Origin: Bacteroidia bacterium
Lineage (GTDB): Bacteria; Bacteroidota; Bacteroidia; B-17B0; Aurantibacillaceae
Length of the DNA: 64,000 nt
Direction of reading: 5' to 3'
NCBI GenBank assembly: GCA_022841465.1
Contig: JALHRL010000015.1
Span: 22,720 to 86,719, forward strand
Shown here: piece by piece, positions 35,418 through 43,635 of the stretch
Position numbering within the stretch: the stretch's first letter is position 1
Layout: each line of letters begins with the position of its first letter
Position numbers and translations under genes: made by a program
The notes under the pieces: model-generated
Seen by the model: the letters and a program-made list of their open reading frames with translations, nothing else
Databases searched by the model: none
Told to the model about the DNA's origin: nothing

Positions 35418-35524
35418 TAATTTTTGTTACGCATAAATTTTATTAAGGTATATGCACCCAAGCTAAATACAATTGCAATAAAAACTACAATAAAGATATC
35501 CGATAAATCAAGGCCTTGTTGCAT
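35417..35524 (-). CDS. 35-residue single-helix membrane peptide coupled to tatA
   Basis: This short frame (ATG at 35524) encodes MQQGLDLSDIFIVVFIAI followed by VFSLGAYTLIKFMRNKN: a short acidic start, a hydrophobic helix of about 17-20 residues and a basic tail. That layout is plausible for a real membrane peptide with its C-terminus inside. The stop TAA overlaps the tatA ATG by one base, the arrangement of translationally coupled genes, and there is no other gene in the 148 bases between tatA and the upstream ABC ATPase. No homologue is known to me. Confidence 0.5.
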   Translation of the reverse strand: MQQGLDLSDIFIVVFIAIVFSLGAYTLIKFMRNKN

Positions 35525-35565
35525 ATGCAAAGTTATTGAATTAGTTTTAGTATACTAGTTAAAAA

Positions 35566-36198
35566 TCATTTAAAATCTATCATATTTACTTGTTTTTGGC
35601 AATAATCATACTCCTCTTTAATAGCATTAGAACAAACTACAATGGTTTTAGCGGATGCATGCTTGTTAATCATTTCTTTGTACCAATTAATTGCATGAAC
35701 ATCTAAGTTAGATACAGGCTCATCTAACAACAATATAGGAGCGTTTGATAAAATAGCAATTCCTAATTTTGCCCTTTGTTTCATGCCACTTGAAAAATGT
35801 TTAATGGGCTTTTTGCTTACCTGCTTTAGTTCTAATATTTCTATAATATCTTCGGTAGTATAATTATTTAAAAAAGGTTTAAATACGGCAATGTGATTTA
35901 GTTGTTCATTTAAATTAAAATCTTCATTTAATTGTAAATAGGGTGAAGCAAAAGAAATGTATTCGTTTACAGCATCAATTTCTATTTTATTGGTGTTGTT
36001 AGAAAAAACAACTTCCCCTTTTTCTGTAATTAAATATCCGGCAATTGTTTGCAGGAGGGTAGATTTTCCTGAACCATTTCCTCCAAGAATAACCAATTTA
36101 TCTCCGGGATAAATTAATAAATTCAGGTTCTTAAATATCCATTCTTTATTAAATTTTTTGGAAACATTTTTTAACTCTATGGAAATTAAATTCTCCAC
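35566..36198 (-). CDS. ABC transporter ATP-binding protein (candidate CcmA)
   Basis: The 210-residue ATPase has Walker A GGNGSGKST (about 39-47), signature FSSGMKQRAKLGIAIL, Walker B ILLLDEPVSNLD and a short C-terminus. There is no adjacent permease. The size of about 210 residues and single-domain form fit CcmA, the missing ATPase of the CcmB exporter at 11572-12231, but the family of small ABC ATPases is large and the assignment is an inference. It is followed 2 bases later by the lpxA start region (gap 36199-36200). Confidence 0.85.
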   Translation of the reverse strand: MENLISIELKNVSKKFNKEWIFKNLNLLIYPGDKLVILGGNGSGKSTLLQTIAGYLITEKGEVVFSNNTNKIEIDAVNEYISFASPYLQLNEDFNLNEQLNHIAVFKPFLNNYTTEDIIEILELKQVSKKPIKHFSSGMKQRAKLGIAILSNAPILLLDEPVSNLDVHAINWYKEMINKHASAKTIVVCSNAIKEEYDYCQKQVNMIDFK

Positions 36199-36200
36199 AA

Positions 36201-36974
36201 TTAAATTCCTTTAATAATTCCGTCTTTTTGATTTCGAATAAAATCAAGAATTAATTTTTTTTCTTCAGAATCAGGGATTTCGGTATCTACAATTTCAAGT
36301 GCGTTACTTAAGTTATGGCCTCTAACAAAAATAATTCGGTAAATATCTTCAACGTTTTTAATAAATTCCTTGCTATAACCTCTTCTTGCTAAACCTACTG
36401 TGTTAACGCCAATAAATTGAAGCGGTTCTCGGGCAACTCTAATAAAAGGAGGAATACTTTTTCTAACCAAGGATGCACCTGCTACAAATGAGTGCGCGCC
36501 AATATTTACAAATTGTTGCGCGGCAACTATCCCTTCAATAATTACAAAATCTTCAACAGTAATGTGTCCGGCTAAATTTCCGTTATTGGCAATAATAATA
36601 TTGTTTCCTAAAATACAATCGTGTCCTAAATGCGTATATGCCATCAGCAAACAGTTGTTGCCAATTTTAGTTGTCATTCTATCTGCGGTTCCTCTGTTAA
36701 TGGTAACAAATTCTCTAATGGTATTATTATCTCCAATTTCAGCTAAGCTATCTTCGCCTTTAAATTTTAAATCTTGAGGAATTGCACCTATAACTGCACC
36801 CGGAAAAATTTTGTTGTTTTTTCCAATGCGCGATTTATCCATTATAACTGCATTAGAACCAATCCAGCAATTATCACCAATTTCTACATCGCCATATATC
36901 ATGGCAAAGGGTTCAATGGTAACATTATTGCCAATTTTTGCTTTAGGATGAACGTATGCGAGATTAGATATCAT
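36201..36974 (-). CDS. lpxA: UDP-N-acetylglucosamine acyltransferase
   Basis: The 257-residue protein consists of left-handed parallel beta-helix hexapeptide repeats (VHPKAKIGNNVTIEPFAMIYGDVEIGDNCWIG style) with a C-terminal helical domain. The catalytic-His region is AYTHLGHDCILGNN, and the GAHSFVAGASLVRKSIPPFIRVARE segment follows. LpxA adds the first acyl chain in lipid A synthesis. It lies 3 bases after lpxC-fabZ, a conserved lipid A cluster in Bacteroidota. The length matches the family. Confidence 0.95.
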   Translation of the reverse strand: MISNLAYVHPKAKIGNNVTIEPFAMIYGDVEIGDNCWIGSNAVIMDKSRIGKNNKIFPGAVIGAIPQDLKFKGEDSLAEIGDNNTIREFVTINRGTADRMTTKIGNNCLLMAYTHLGHDCILGNNIIIANNGNLAGHITVEDFVIIEGIVAAQQFVNIGAHSFVAGASLVRKSIPPFIRVAREPLQFIGVNTVGLARRGYSKEFIKNVEDIYRIIFVRGHNLSNALEIVDTEIPDSEEKKLILDFIRNQKDGIIKGI

Positions 36975-36977
36975 ATG

Positions 36978-38411
36978 TTAGGCTTCTACGCTTTGTTTAA
37001 CTTCTTTATTTTTTACTTTAGAAAGAAGCGCCATCATTTCTGCTTCCATAACTTGTTTTTCTCTTACAAATGCTTCGCCGCGCATATGAACAATGCCTCT
37101 TCTTATTGGAGAAATTAAATGCAATTTAAATACAATGGTATCTCCGGGTAAAACCTGATTTTTAAATTTTACTTTATCAATACTCATAAAGTAAGTCAAG
37201 TAATTTTCCGGGTCGGGTACTTTACTTAAAGCAAAAATACCACCTACTTGTGCCATAGCCTCTATTTGAATTACACCCGGAAATACGGGAGCTTCCGGAA
37301 AATGTCCTCTAAAGAAATCTTCATTCATACTCACATTCTTTACGCCCACAATTCCTTCATCGGTAATTTCCATTACTTTATCAACAAATAAAAAAGGCTG
37401 ACGATGTGGTAATATTTTTTGAATTTGATTAATATCGTAAAGTGCTTGTTTATTTAAATCGTAAGGCTCGTGAATGTTTTTCTTTTTGCGCATGGCATCG
37501 TCTCTTATCATTTGCTTTATTTTTTTTGCAAACGAAACGTTACCGGCGTGTCCGGGACGAGCAGCAAGCACATGTATTTTCATTGGTTTACCAACTAAAG
37601 CTAAATCGCCAATTATATCCAGTAGTTTATGACGGGCAGGTTCGTTATAAAAATGCAATTTGGTATTGTTTAAAACACCTCTGCCTTTTACTTCAACGGT
37701 TTCTTTATTAAAAACAGTTCTTAAATAATCTAACTTTTCTTTTGGTACTTCTTTATCAACTAAAACAATTGCATTTTCTAATGCGCCACCTTTAATTAAA
37801 TTATGTTGTAACAACATTTCCAATTCGTGTAAAAACACAAATGTTCTGCACTTTGAAATTTCTTCTTTAAACTCTTCTATTCTGTAAATACTGGCATGTT
37901 GTGTACCTAAAATATCACTATTGTAATCAACCATTACAGTTGTTCTGTAGGTATCTTGAGGCACGGCCAGCATTTCAACCTTTTTTACCGGATCTTCGTA
38001 AGTAATATTTTCTGTAAGCACAAAGTAATCGCGTTCTGCATTTTGTTCTACAATTTCAGCAGCTTCTAATGCTTCAATAAATTTAAATGAGCTGCCATCC
38101 ATAATTGGCATTTCAGGTGCCGAAACTTGTATCAAGCAATTATCAATTCCTAAGCCTACTAAAGCAGCTAATACATGTTCGGTAGTATAAACACGCGCGC
38201 CGTTTTTTTCTAAAGTGGTACCACGTGAGGTATCTACCACTAAATCGGCATCTGCTTCAATAATGGGTTGTTCGGGTAAATCTACACGTTGAAATTTATA
38301 CCAATGATTTTCCGGTGCCGGATTAAAAGTTAATGTTACCGGCTTGCCCGTATGCAAACCAACACCGCTTAAAGAAACGGCTTTTTTAATGGTTCTTTGC
38401 TTATCACTCAT
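36978..38411 (-). CDS. lpxC-fabZ: Bifunctional UDP-3-O-acyl-GlcNAc deacetylase / 3-hydroxyacyl-ACP dehydratase
   Basis: The 477-residue fusion has LpxC in residues 1-305: zinc ligand His79 in YTTEHVLAAL, the metal site in RHKLLDIIGDLALVGKP, and GVGLHTGKPVTLTFNPA at the start. FabZ occupies about 320-465 (ILPHRQPFLFVDKVMEI, then FRGHFPEAPVFPGVIQIEAMAQ). LpxC performs the committed step of lipid A synthesis and FabZ dehydrates the acyl chain intermediate. The fusion is a known Bacteroidota feature. Both active-site sets look intact. Confidence 0.96.
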   Translation of the reverse strand: MSDKQRTIKKAVSLSGVGLHTGKPVTLTFNPAPENHWYKFQRVDLPEQPIIEADADLVVDTSRGTTLEKNGARVYTTEHVLAALVGLGIDNCLIQVSAPEMPIMDGSSFKFIEALEAAEIVEQNAERDYFVLTENITYEDPVKKVEMLAVPQDTYRTTVMVDYNSDILGTQHASIYRIEEFKEEISKCRTFVFLHELEMLLQHNLIKGGALENAIVLVDKEVPKEKLDYLRTVFNKETVEVKGRGVLNNTKLHFYNEPARHKLLDIIGDLALVGKPMKIHVLAARPGHAGNVSFAKKIKQMIRDDAMRKKKNIHEPYDLNKQALYDINQIQKILPHRQPFLFVDKVMEITDEGIVGVKNVSMNEDFFRGHFPEAPVFPGVIQIEAMAQVGGIFALSKVPDPENYLTYFMSIDKVKFKNQVLPGDTIVFKLHLISPIRRGIVHMRGEAFVREKQVMEAEMMALLSKVKNKEVKQSVEA

Positions 38412-38521
38412 GATTTTTTGTAAAGCTAATGAATAGGGCTAATTTACTCATTTTTTTCACGAAAAACGCCATTTTTTAATTGAAAAATTAACCCTTTTTA
38501 TAACAATGTTTTTAGTTGTAA

Positions 38522-39385
38522 TTAATACTCAAGATAAGACAAAAGCTTAGCTGATACAGCTTCATCTTGAATTATATCAGCAATATTATCTGCATTTAGA
38601 GTCGTTTTTTTTCTAGTATTTACAAGGTGTTTGGTTAGTTCATAACCAATGTATGGGTGTTTGTTAAGTACTTTAAAATCGGCCGTATTTACGTTTATTT
38701 TAGTGATTAATAACGGATTTACTTTGCATTGTTGTACTATTAATGCAAATAATTCATCTTGCATCCCATAAACTTCCTTTAACTGTTCAATGTGTGTGAA
38801 GCCACCTAATAATGAACGGTATTTTAAAATGCGTTTGGCGTAAGCAGGACCAATACCTTTTAATGCAATTAAGGAAATGCTATCGGCACTATTTAATTCA
38901 ACAACATTTTGCGAAGCATTTTTTGTAGTTTTACTATTAGCTGCTAAAGCTTGGTTAGACGGGATGGAGTGTATGATAATATATGGCTCTAACTTTTTAT
39001 AAAAGTTTTCGGTAATGCCATAAATCTTTTTTACATCGTCTTTTTGTTTAAATTTAAATCCACTGTTTCTAAATTTTATAAATGTTTTCGCAGTTTTTTC
39101 TTTAAAGCCTAACTTCATAAGTTCAACTTCTGTAACAGTGTTTGGGTCAAATGCAATCAATACTCCGGTATTAATTTTTGACTTTTGTTTTTTTACACTT
39201 TGAAAAGAATCTATTAACTCTTCGTAAACCTGTATATTTTCAATTACAAGTTCATCAGGTTTTATAAAAGAAGGGTAGGTAACTCTAATAATTAGAAGCA
39301 GCAAACTAATGCTGCACAAAACAAACAAACCATTGCGTTGTTGTTTATTAAACCCAAAATAATTATTTAAAAACTTACGAAACAA
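38522..39385 (-). CDS. Membrane-anchored helix-hairpin-helix protein (ComEA-like)
   Basis: The 287-residue protein has one N-terminal membrane helix (about 20-38, LFVLCSISLLLLIIRVTYP). Three HhH-type segments follow: a partial one near 70-130 (TEVELMKLGFKEKTAKTFIK), a canonical HhH (VELNSADSISLIALKGIGPAYAKRIL, about 166-191) and a C-terminal one (INVNTADFKVLNKHPYIGYELTKHL). ComEA-type proteins bind DNA during uptake; the Bacteroidota versions often stay anchored in the membrane. Overlap of 11 bases with the permease gene upstream suggests co-translation. DNA binding is inferred. Confidence 0.85.
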   Translation of the reverse strand: MFRKFLNNYFGFNKQQRNGLFVLCSISLLLLIIRVTYPSFIKPDELVIENIQVYEELIDSFQSVKKQKSKINTGVLIAFDPNTVTEVELMKLGFKEKTAKTFIKFRNSGFKFKQKDDVKKIYGITENFYKKLEPYIIIHSIPSNQALAANSKTTKNASQNVVELNSADSISLIALKGIGPAYAKRILKYRSLLGGFTHIEQLKEVYGMQDELFALIVQQCKVNPLLITKINVNTADFKVLNKHPYIGYELTKHLVNTRKKTTLNADNIADIIQDEAVSAKLLSYLEY

Positions 39386-40814
39386 TTTTGTTTTGCTTAT
39401 TAAAAACGTAATAAACAGGGATCCCCAATAAAATGATACCTATTCCAGTAATTGAGTTTTTAAAACTAAAAATAAGAAGATTAATGCATACCAATGATGT
39501 TAGAACAATATAAAGTGCCGGAATTATAGGATATCCGAAAGCCTTGTATGGCCTTGGTGTATTGGGTTCTTTTTTTCTTAAAACAAACAAGCCTATAATG
39601 GTAACTACATAAAATAACAAAGAGGAGAAAGTAGAATAGGCTAATAGCTGACCATAGCTTCCGCTTAAGCACAATACACAGGCCCAAAAACTTTGTATCC
39701 AAAGAGATTTATACGGGACTGATTTTTTATTTAATTCAGCGGCCCCTTTAAAAAATAAATGGGCGTTAGCCATTGATTGAAATAAGCGTGAGCCGGACAA
39801 AATTAAGCCGTTATTACAACCAAAAGTTGAAACCACAATTAATACCGCCATAATATACGCAGATGTATTTCCAAAAAAAGAAAAGAGTGCAGATGTTGCT
39901 ACCCTATCGTTACTCGCAAACATTATACCTTGTTCTATTGGGCTAACACCATTTGGATTTCCTTGTGCAGGTAATAAAATAAAGTAGGAGATATTAGCAA
40001 GAATGTATAAAACGGTTACTATTAAAACTCCAATGCTTAAACCTAAGGGTAAATTTTTACCCGGATTTTTTATTTCTGCAGATAAAAAAGTAACGTTATT
40101 CCACGCATCGCTGCTAAACAATGCACCAATTAATGCTGTTCCAAAAAATGCCAGAATGCCAATGCCCTCTATAGGGGAAGATGTATTTGTTTCTGAATTA
40201 TAATTGCTGGGAGTAATGGATGATGAAAAATTTTCGTGTAAATAATTGTCGCCCGTACATTTGCTAAATGCCAAAGCAATTAAAACAAACAAAGCAATAA
40301 TTTTTGAAATGGTGAAAACGCGTTGAATGAATGCACCATTTTTTATTCCTCCCGTATGAATAAAAGTGATTAATAATATGGAAAGAATTGCAAGCACTTG
40401 CGAATTGGAAATAGAAAATGAACCTATTGTAAAAAGCACATGCGCCTCAGATATGGATGGAATTAATACACCCAAATATTTTGCAAAGGCAACTGCTACC
40501 GCAGCAATTACTCCGGTTTGAATAACCAAAAACACCGTCCAGCCATAAACAAATGCTGTTTTATTACCAAAGGCTCTTTTTAAGAATATAAATTGCCCTC
40601 CGGCCTCTGGCATCATTGCAGAAAGTTCGCCATAGCTTAATGCCGCAAACAGCGTAAGAACACCACTAAACAACCAACATGCAAGTACCCAAATAGGAGA
40701 GCCTAAAGTGCGCATCATATCTGCACTTACAATAAAAATACCGGAGCCAATCATACTGCCCGAAACCAGCATTACAACATCTAATAAGTTTAATTTAGGC
40801 TCTTGTTTATTCAT
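39375..40814 (-). CDS. APC-family amino acid permease
   Basis: The 479-residue membrane protein has about twelve hydrophobic helices. The first-helix motif of the amino acid/polyamine/organocation superfamily is present (MLVSGSMIGSGIFIVSADMM, about 16-35), followed by EAGGQFIFLKRAFG. These are amino acid transporters or exchangers. The substrate cannot be assigned; motif usage is closest to LAT-like exchangers. The start is opposite the plus-strand gene at 40896, with a divergent promoter region between. Confidence 0.9.
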   Translation of the reverse strand: MNKQEPKLNLLDVVMLVSGSMIGSGIFIVSADMMRTLGSPIWVLACWLFSGVLTLFAALSYGELSAMMPEAGGQFIFLKRAFGNKTAFVYGWTVFLVIQTGVIAAVAVAFAKYLGVLIPSISEAHVLFTIGSFSISNSQVLAILSILLITFIHTGGIKNGAFIQRVFTISKIIALFVLIALAFSKCTGDNYLHENFSSSITPSNYNSETNTSSPIEGIGILAFFGTALIGALFSSDAWNNVTFLSAEIKNPGKNLPLGLSIGVLIVTVLYILANISYFILLPAQGNPNGVSPIEQGIMFASNDRVATSALFSFFGNTSAYIMAVLIVVSTFGCNNGLILSGSRLFQSMANAHLFFKGAAELNKKSVPYKSLWIQSFWACVLCLSGSYGQLLAYSTFSSLLFYVVTIIGLFVLRKKEPNTPRPYKAFGYPIIPALYIVLTSLVCINLLIFSFKNSITGIGIILLGIPVYYVFNKQNKIVS

Positions 40815-40819
40815 TTCTT

Positions 40820-40849
40820 TTTGAATGGTAATAAAGATATGTAAATTTG
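40820..40849 (+). promoter_or_regulatory. Full consensus Bacteroidota promoter for the gene at 40896
   Basis: TTTG (40820-40823), 18 bases, TAAATTTG (40842-40849) forms a perfect -33/-7 match. The start codon follows about 46 bases later. The promoter overlaps the divergent APC permease leader. Confidence 0.65.
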
Positions 40850-40895
40850 CAAAACCAATCTTTTTTTACATAAAATATTTGCACAAGCGCACCAA

Positions 40896-41441
40896 ATGAA
40901 AGTTATAGGAAAACGAATCAGCATCTTAAAAAAAGATGATTTATTAAGCATCGTTATTTTACCTGAAAATGATAAAAAGAAACTTTTTTTAATGTTTTTG
41001 TGGTTACTGGCTTGGTCTGTTTGCGGAGTAATTGTATTTGCAAATTATTTTAAGGTAACAACACAAGATGCAAAATTATTTACCATTATTTACCTTTCGT
41101 TTTGGGCGTATTTTGAATATAAAATTGCACGCGCATTTATTTGGCGACGTTCCGGGAAAGAAAAACTATGGATTACCGATGGTACAGTGCATTATCAGCA
41201 AGAAATAAGCGGCAGAGGAAAAATTAAAAAATTTGATTACAGTTTAATTAATGATTTTAAATTAATAGAGCAAAAGGAAACCAGTTTTGCCGATACCATT
41301 AACAAAAGCTTTTGGATAAAAGGAGGCGAACGCTTAATGTTTGATTGCCAATCGCAAGTTATAAGATTTGGAATGCAATTAACCGATGCAGAAGCCAAAG
41401 AATTAATTAAGGAAATAAATAAATTTATTTTCTCTAAGTAA
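40896..41441 (+). CDS. Hypothetical membrane protein with two helices and a cytoplasmic beta domain
   Basis: The 181-residue protein has two membrane helices (about 28-50 and 60-78) flanked by basic residues. A soluble domain after residue 90 is rich in beta strands (KLWITDGTVHYQQEISGRGKIKKFDYSLIN), resembling PH-like domains of bacterial YcxB/DUF304-type membrane proteins. No family is certain. It stands alone between the permease and yidC, with a good promoter at 40820-40849 and a terminator at 41558-41594. Confidence 0.75.
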   Translation: MKVIGKRISILKKDDLLSIVILPENDKKKLFLMFLWLLAWSVCGVIVFANYFKVTTQDAKLFTIIYLSFWAYFEYKIARAFIWRRSGKEKLWITDGTVHYQQEISGRGKIKKFDYSLINDFKLIEQKETSFADTINKSFWIKGGERLMFDCQSQVIRFGMQLTDAEAKELIKEINKFIFSK

Positions 41442-41557
41442 CATTTTGTGCAGGGATTTTCGTTTCTCCCGATAATTATCGATAAGCAGGACCAGCATTA
41501 GATTTATTTGTTGCTTAATGATTTTAATTTTTAATGCAGTTAGAATTAACTTCAAAA

Positions 41558-41594
41558 AAAAACATCCTTGCAATTTTATTTCAAGGATGTTTTT
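41558..41594. terminator. Bidirectional intrinsic terminator between 40896 gene and yidC
   Basis: AAAAACATCCTTG pairs with CAAGGATGTTTTT; T tracts on both strands. The 41442-41557 region otherwise holds only a short palindrome CGATAATTATCG (41470-41481). Confidence 0.85.
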
Positions 41595-41610
41595 AGTAAT
41601 TAAATAACAA

Positions 41611-43494
41611 TTATTTTTTTAATTTTTGCTGTCTTTGACGCGCCATTTCCTCTAATCTCTTTTGAAAGGTAGAACCACCGGATTTAGCGGGCTTTTTCAT
41701 GTTTGCTTCAATTTTGGCTCTAATAGATTCATCGCTAATGATCATTTTCATTAAATAGTTTTGCAAAAAGGTTATCATGTTTGCCAAGAAGTAATACCAA
41801 CTTAAACCCGCAGCATATTTATTCATTACCGCTAAAAATATAACCGGCATAAAATACATCATAAATTTCATGCCCGGCATTTGATTGTTTTGCTGTGGCA
41901 TTAAATTTTGATTCATGTAGGTATAAATAATGGTACTTACAAACATTAACAATGCAAACAAACTCACATGGTCGCCGTAAGCCCAATTAATAAAAGGTAC
42001 TTGTCCAAATGTCCAAATACTATCATATGTACTTAAATCATCGGCCCATAAAAATCCTTTTTGACGCAGTTCAATGGCTGCAGGAATAAATGCAAACAAG
42101 GCAATTAAAATAGGAAACTGTAATAATAATGGTATACATCCGGATAATGGATTAACACCTGCTTTTCTATACAAGGCCATTTGCTCTTGTTGCTTTTTCA
42201 TAGGATCTGGTTTGTCTCCCATTTTGGCATTTAAAGCATCTAGCTCTGGTTTTAGCACACGCATACGTGCTCCACTTAAATAAGTTTTGTAAGCAATTGG
42301 AAGTAAAATAATTTTAATAATTAAGGTTAGAATTAAAATCACAATTCCCATATTCATATTAGATAGTCCATCGAATAAGGGAATAACCAACCATTTGTTA
42401 ATGTAGCTAAACACACTCCAACCTGTAGGAATTATTTGTTCTAAGTCTTCATTAACTGCGGTAAGGGTTTTGTAATCGTTCGGACCAAAATAATATTTAA
42501 AAGAAAACGTTTCCGAAGCTCCGTGGTTGTATGGAATACCTAATTCTGCATAAACACTTTTTACAATGGTTGGAGAATTTTCTCGTTGCCCAAGTTTAAT
42601 AAAGCTTCCTGCTTTTGCAAAATGTTTATCGGCAATTATGGTTGAATTAAAATATTGTTGCTTAAAGCTTACCCATTTTATATCTGCTTCATTAATGCTC
42701 AATTCTTCGTCTTTAAAAGGGTTAATATAATCCGGACTATTAATAGTTTGTTTGTAGTAAATGGTTGCTACTTCTTTTTCTTTTATAATGTATTTCTCTT
42801 GAGATGGGTAAGCCATTCCCCAGTTTAACTGTAATTGATCTTCAGTTTGGGTAATTATGTTTTGCATACCTACAAACTTTATATCACAATCTACTAAGTG
42901 TTTATCGGGTTGTATTTTATAATTGTATTCAATGTAGCTTCCGGGTTTGCTGGTTTCTAAACGCAACGAAATTTTATCGGCGCTTTGTGTTACTGATTTA
43001 AAGTAAAAACTATCCGTGCTAAAAATTCTGGAACGGTCGTAGGTATTTAGTTTTAAAGAAAAGTTAGTAGAATCTCTGTCAAATAAAATTAATGGAGCCT
43101 TTTGACCTGAGCGTGCGTAGTTTTTTAATTCTACTTTTATAATTTGTGCACCTCTGTTTAAAATGGTGGCTTTAATTTGATTGTTTTCTATCGTAAACAC
43201 CTCTTCTTTGCCTGAAGCAGCTACTGTAAAATCTTTATAATATTCTTGGGTTAAGGCGGTTTTAGCAGAATCGGATAGGGTAGTTGTAATTTGTGGTTTT
43301 AGGGTGTCTGCAACTTTTTGTTGTGCAACTGTTTCCTGAATTTGTTTTAATTCTTGTTCTTTTTCTACTGTTGCAATAGAATCGCGTACAAATTTATTAC
43401 GTGCAATTTGCTCTTTACTGGGCCCACTTAACCAAAGCCAAATTCCTAAAATTGATGCAATAAGGCCTAAGCCAATTAATGAATTCCTATCCAC
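41611..43494 (-). CDS. yidC: Membrane protein insertase YidC
   Basis: The 627-residue protein has an N-terminal signal-anchor helix (about 5-22, LGLIASILGIWLWL) and a large periplasmic beta domain (about 85-365). The conserved five-helix insertase core covers about 370-590 (MNMGIVILILTLIIKIILLPIAYKTY, then NPLSGCIPLLLQFPILIALF), followed by a basic C-terminal tail. YidC inserts and folds inner-membrane proteins with or without Sec. Length and layout match Gram-negative YidC. A -7 box (TAAATTTG on minus, 43513-43520) lies about 19 bases before the ATG. Confidence 0.96.
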   Translation of the reverse strand: MDRNSLIGLGLIASILGIWLWLSGPSKEQIARNKFVRDSIATVEKEQELKQIQETVAQQKVADTLKPQITTTLSDSAKTALTQEYYKDFTVAASGKEEVFTIENNQIKATILNRGAQIIKVELKNYARSGQKAPLILFDRDSTNFSLKLNTYDRSRIFSTDSFYFKSVTQSADKISLRLETSKPGSYIEYNYKIQPDKHLVDCDIKFVGMQNIITQTEDQLQLNWGMAYPSQEKYIIKEKEVATIYYKQTINSPDYINPFKDEELSINEADIKWVSFKQQYFNSTIIADKHFAKAGSFIKLGQRENSPTIVKSVYAELGIPYNHGASETFSFKYYFGPNDYKTLTAVNEDLEQIIPTGWSVFSYINKWLVIPLFDGLSNMNMGIVILILTLIIKIILLPIAYKTYLSGARMRVLKPELDALNAKMGDKPDPMKKQQEQMALYRKAGVNPLSGCIPLLLQFPILIALFAFIPAAIELRQKGFLWADDLSTYDSIWTFGQVPFINWAYGDHVSLFALLMFVSTIIYTYMNQNLMPQQNNQMPGMKFMMYFMPVIFLAVMNKYAAGLSWYYFLANMITFLQNYLMKMIISDESIRAKIEANMKKPAKSGGSTFQKRLEEMARQRQQKLKK

Positions 43495-43512
43495 TTTTTT
43501 TTAATTAGGCTG

Positions 43513-43520
43513 CAAATTTA
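43513..43520 (-). promoter_or_regulatory. Probable -7 box of the yidC promoter
   Basis: On the minus strand the octamer reads TAAATTTG, an exact TAnnTTTG match. A clear TTTG at -33 is missing, so confidence is moderate. Confidence 0.4.
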
Positions 43521-43588
43521 GTGTTTTTTACTAAAGAAGAAGGTTAATGTTTGAATTTTACCTTTATTTAATAAGGGATTGTTGCAAT

Positions 43589-43621
43589 AAAAAACCCCGG
43601 ATTTTTGGTCCGGGGTTTTTT
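43589..43621 (-). terminator. Intrinsic terminator upstream of the first type A T9SS protein's stop side
   Basis: AAAAAACCCCGGA pairs with TCCGGGGTTTTTT (13 base pairs, 7-base loop). It lies just after the stop of the 43636-45786 gene on the minus strand. Confidence 0.85.
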
Positions 43622-43635
43622 GTATTAAAATTGAA

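Noticed and set aside
41470..41481. Palindrome CGATAATTATCG as an operator site
   Set aside because: It lies after the stop of one gene and on the terminator side of yidC, with no promoter nearby; a chance palindrome is more likely.
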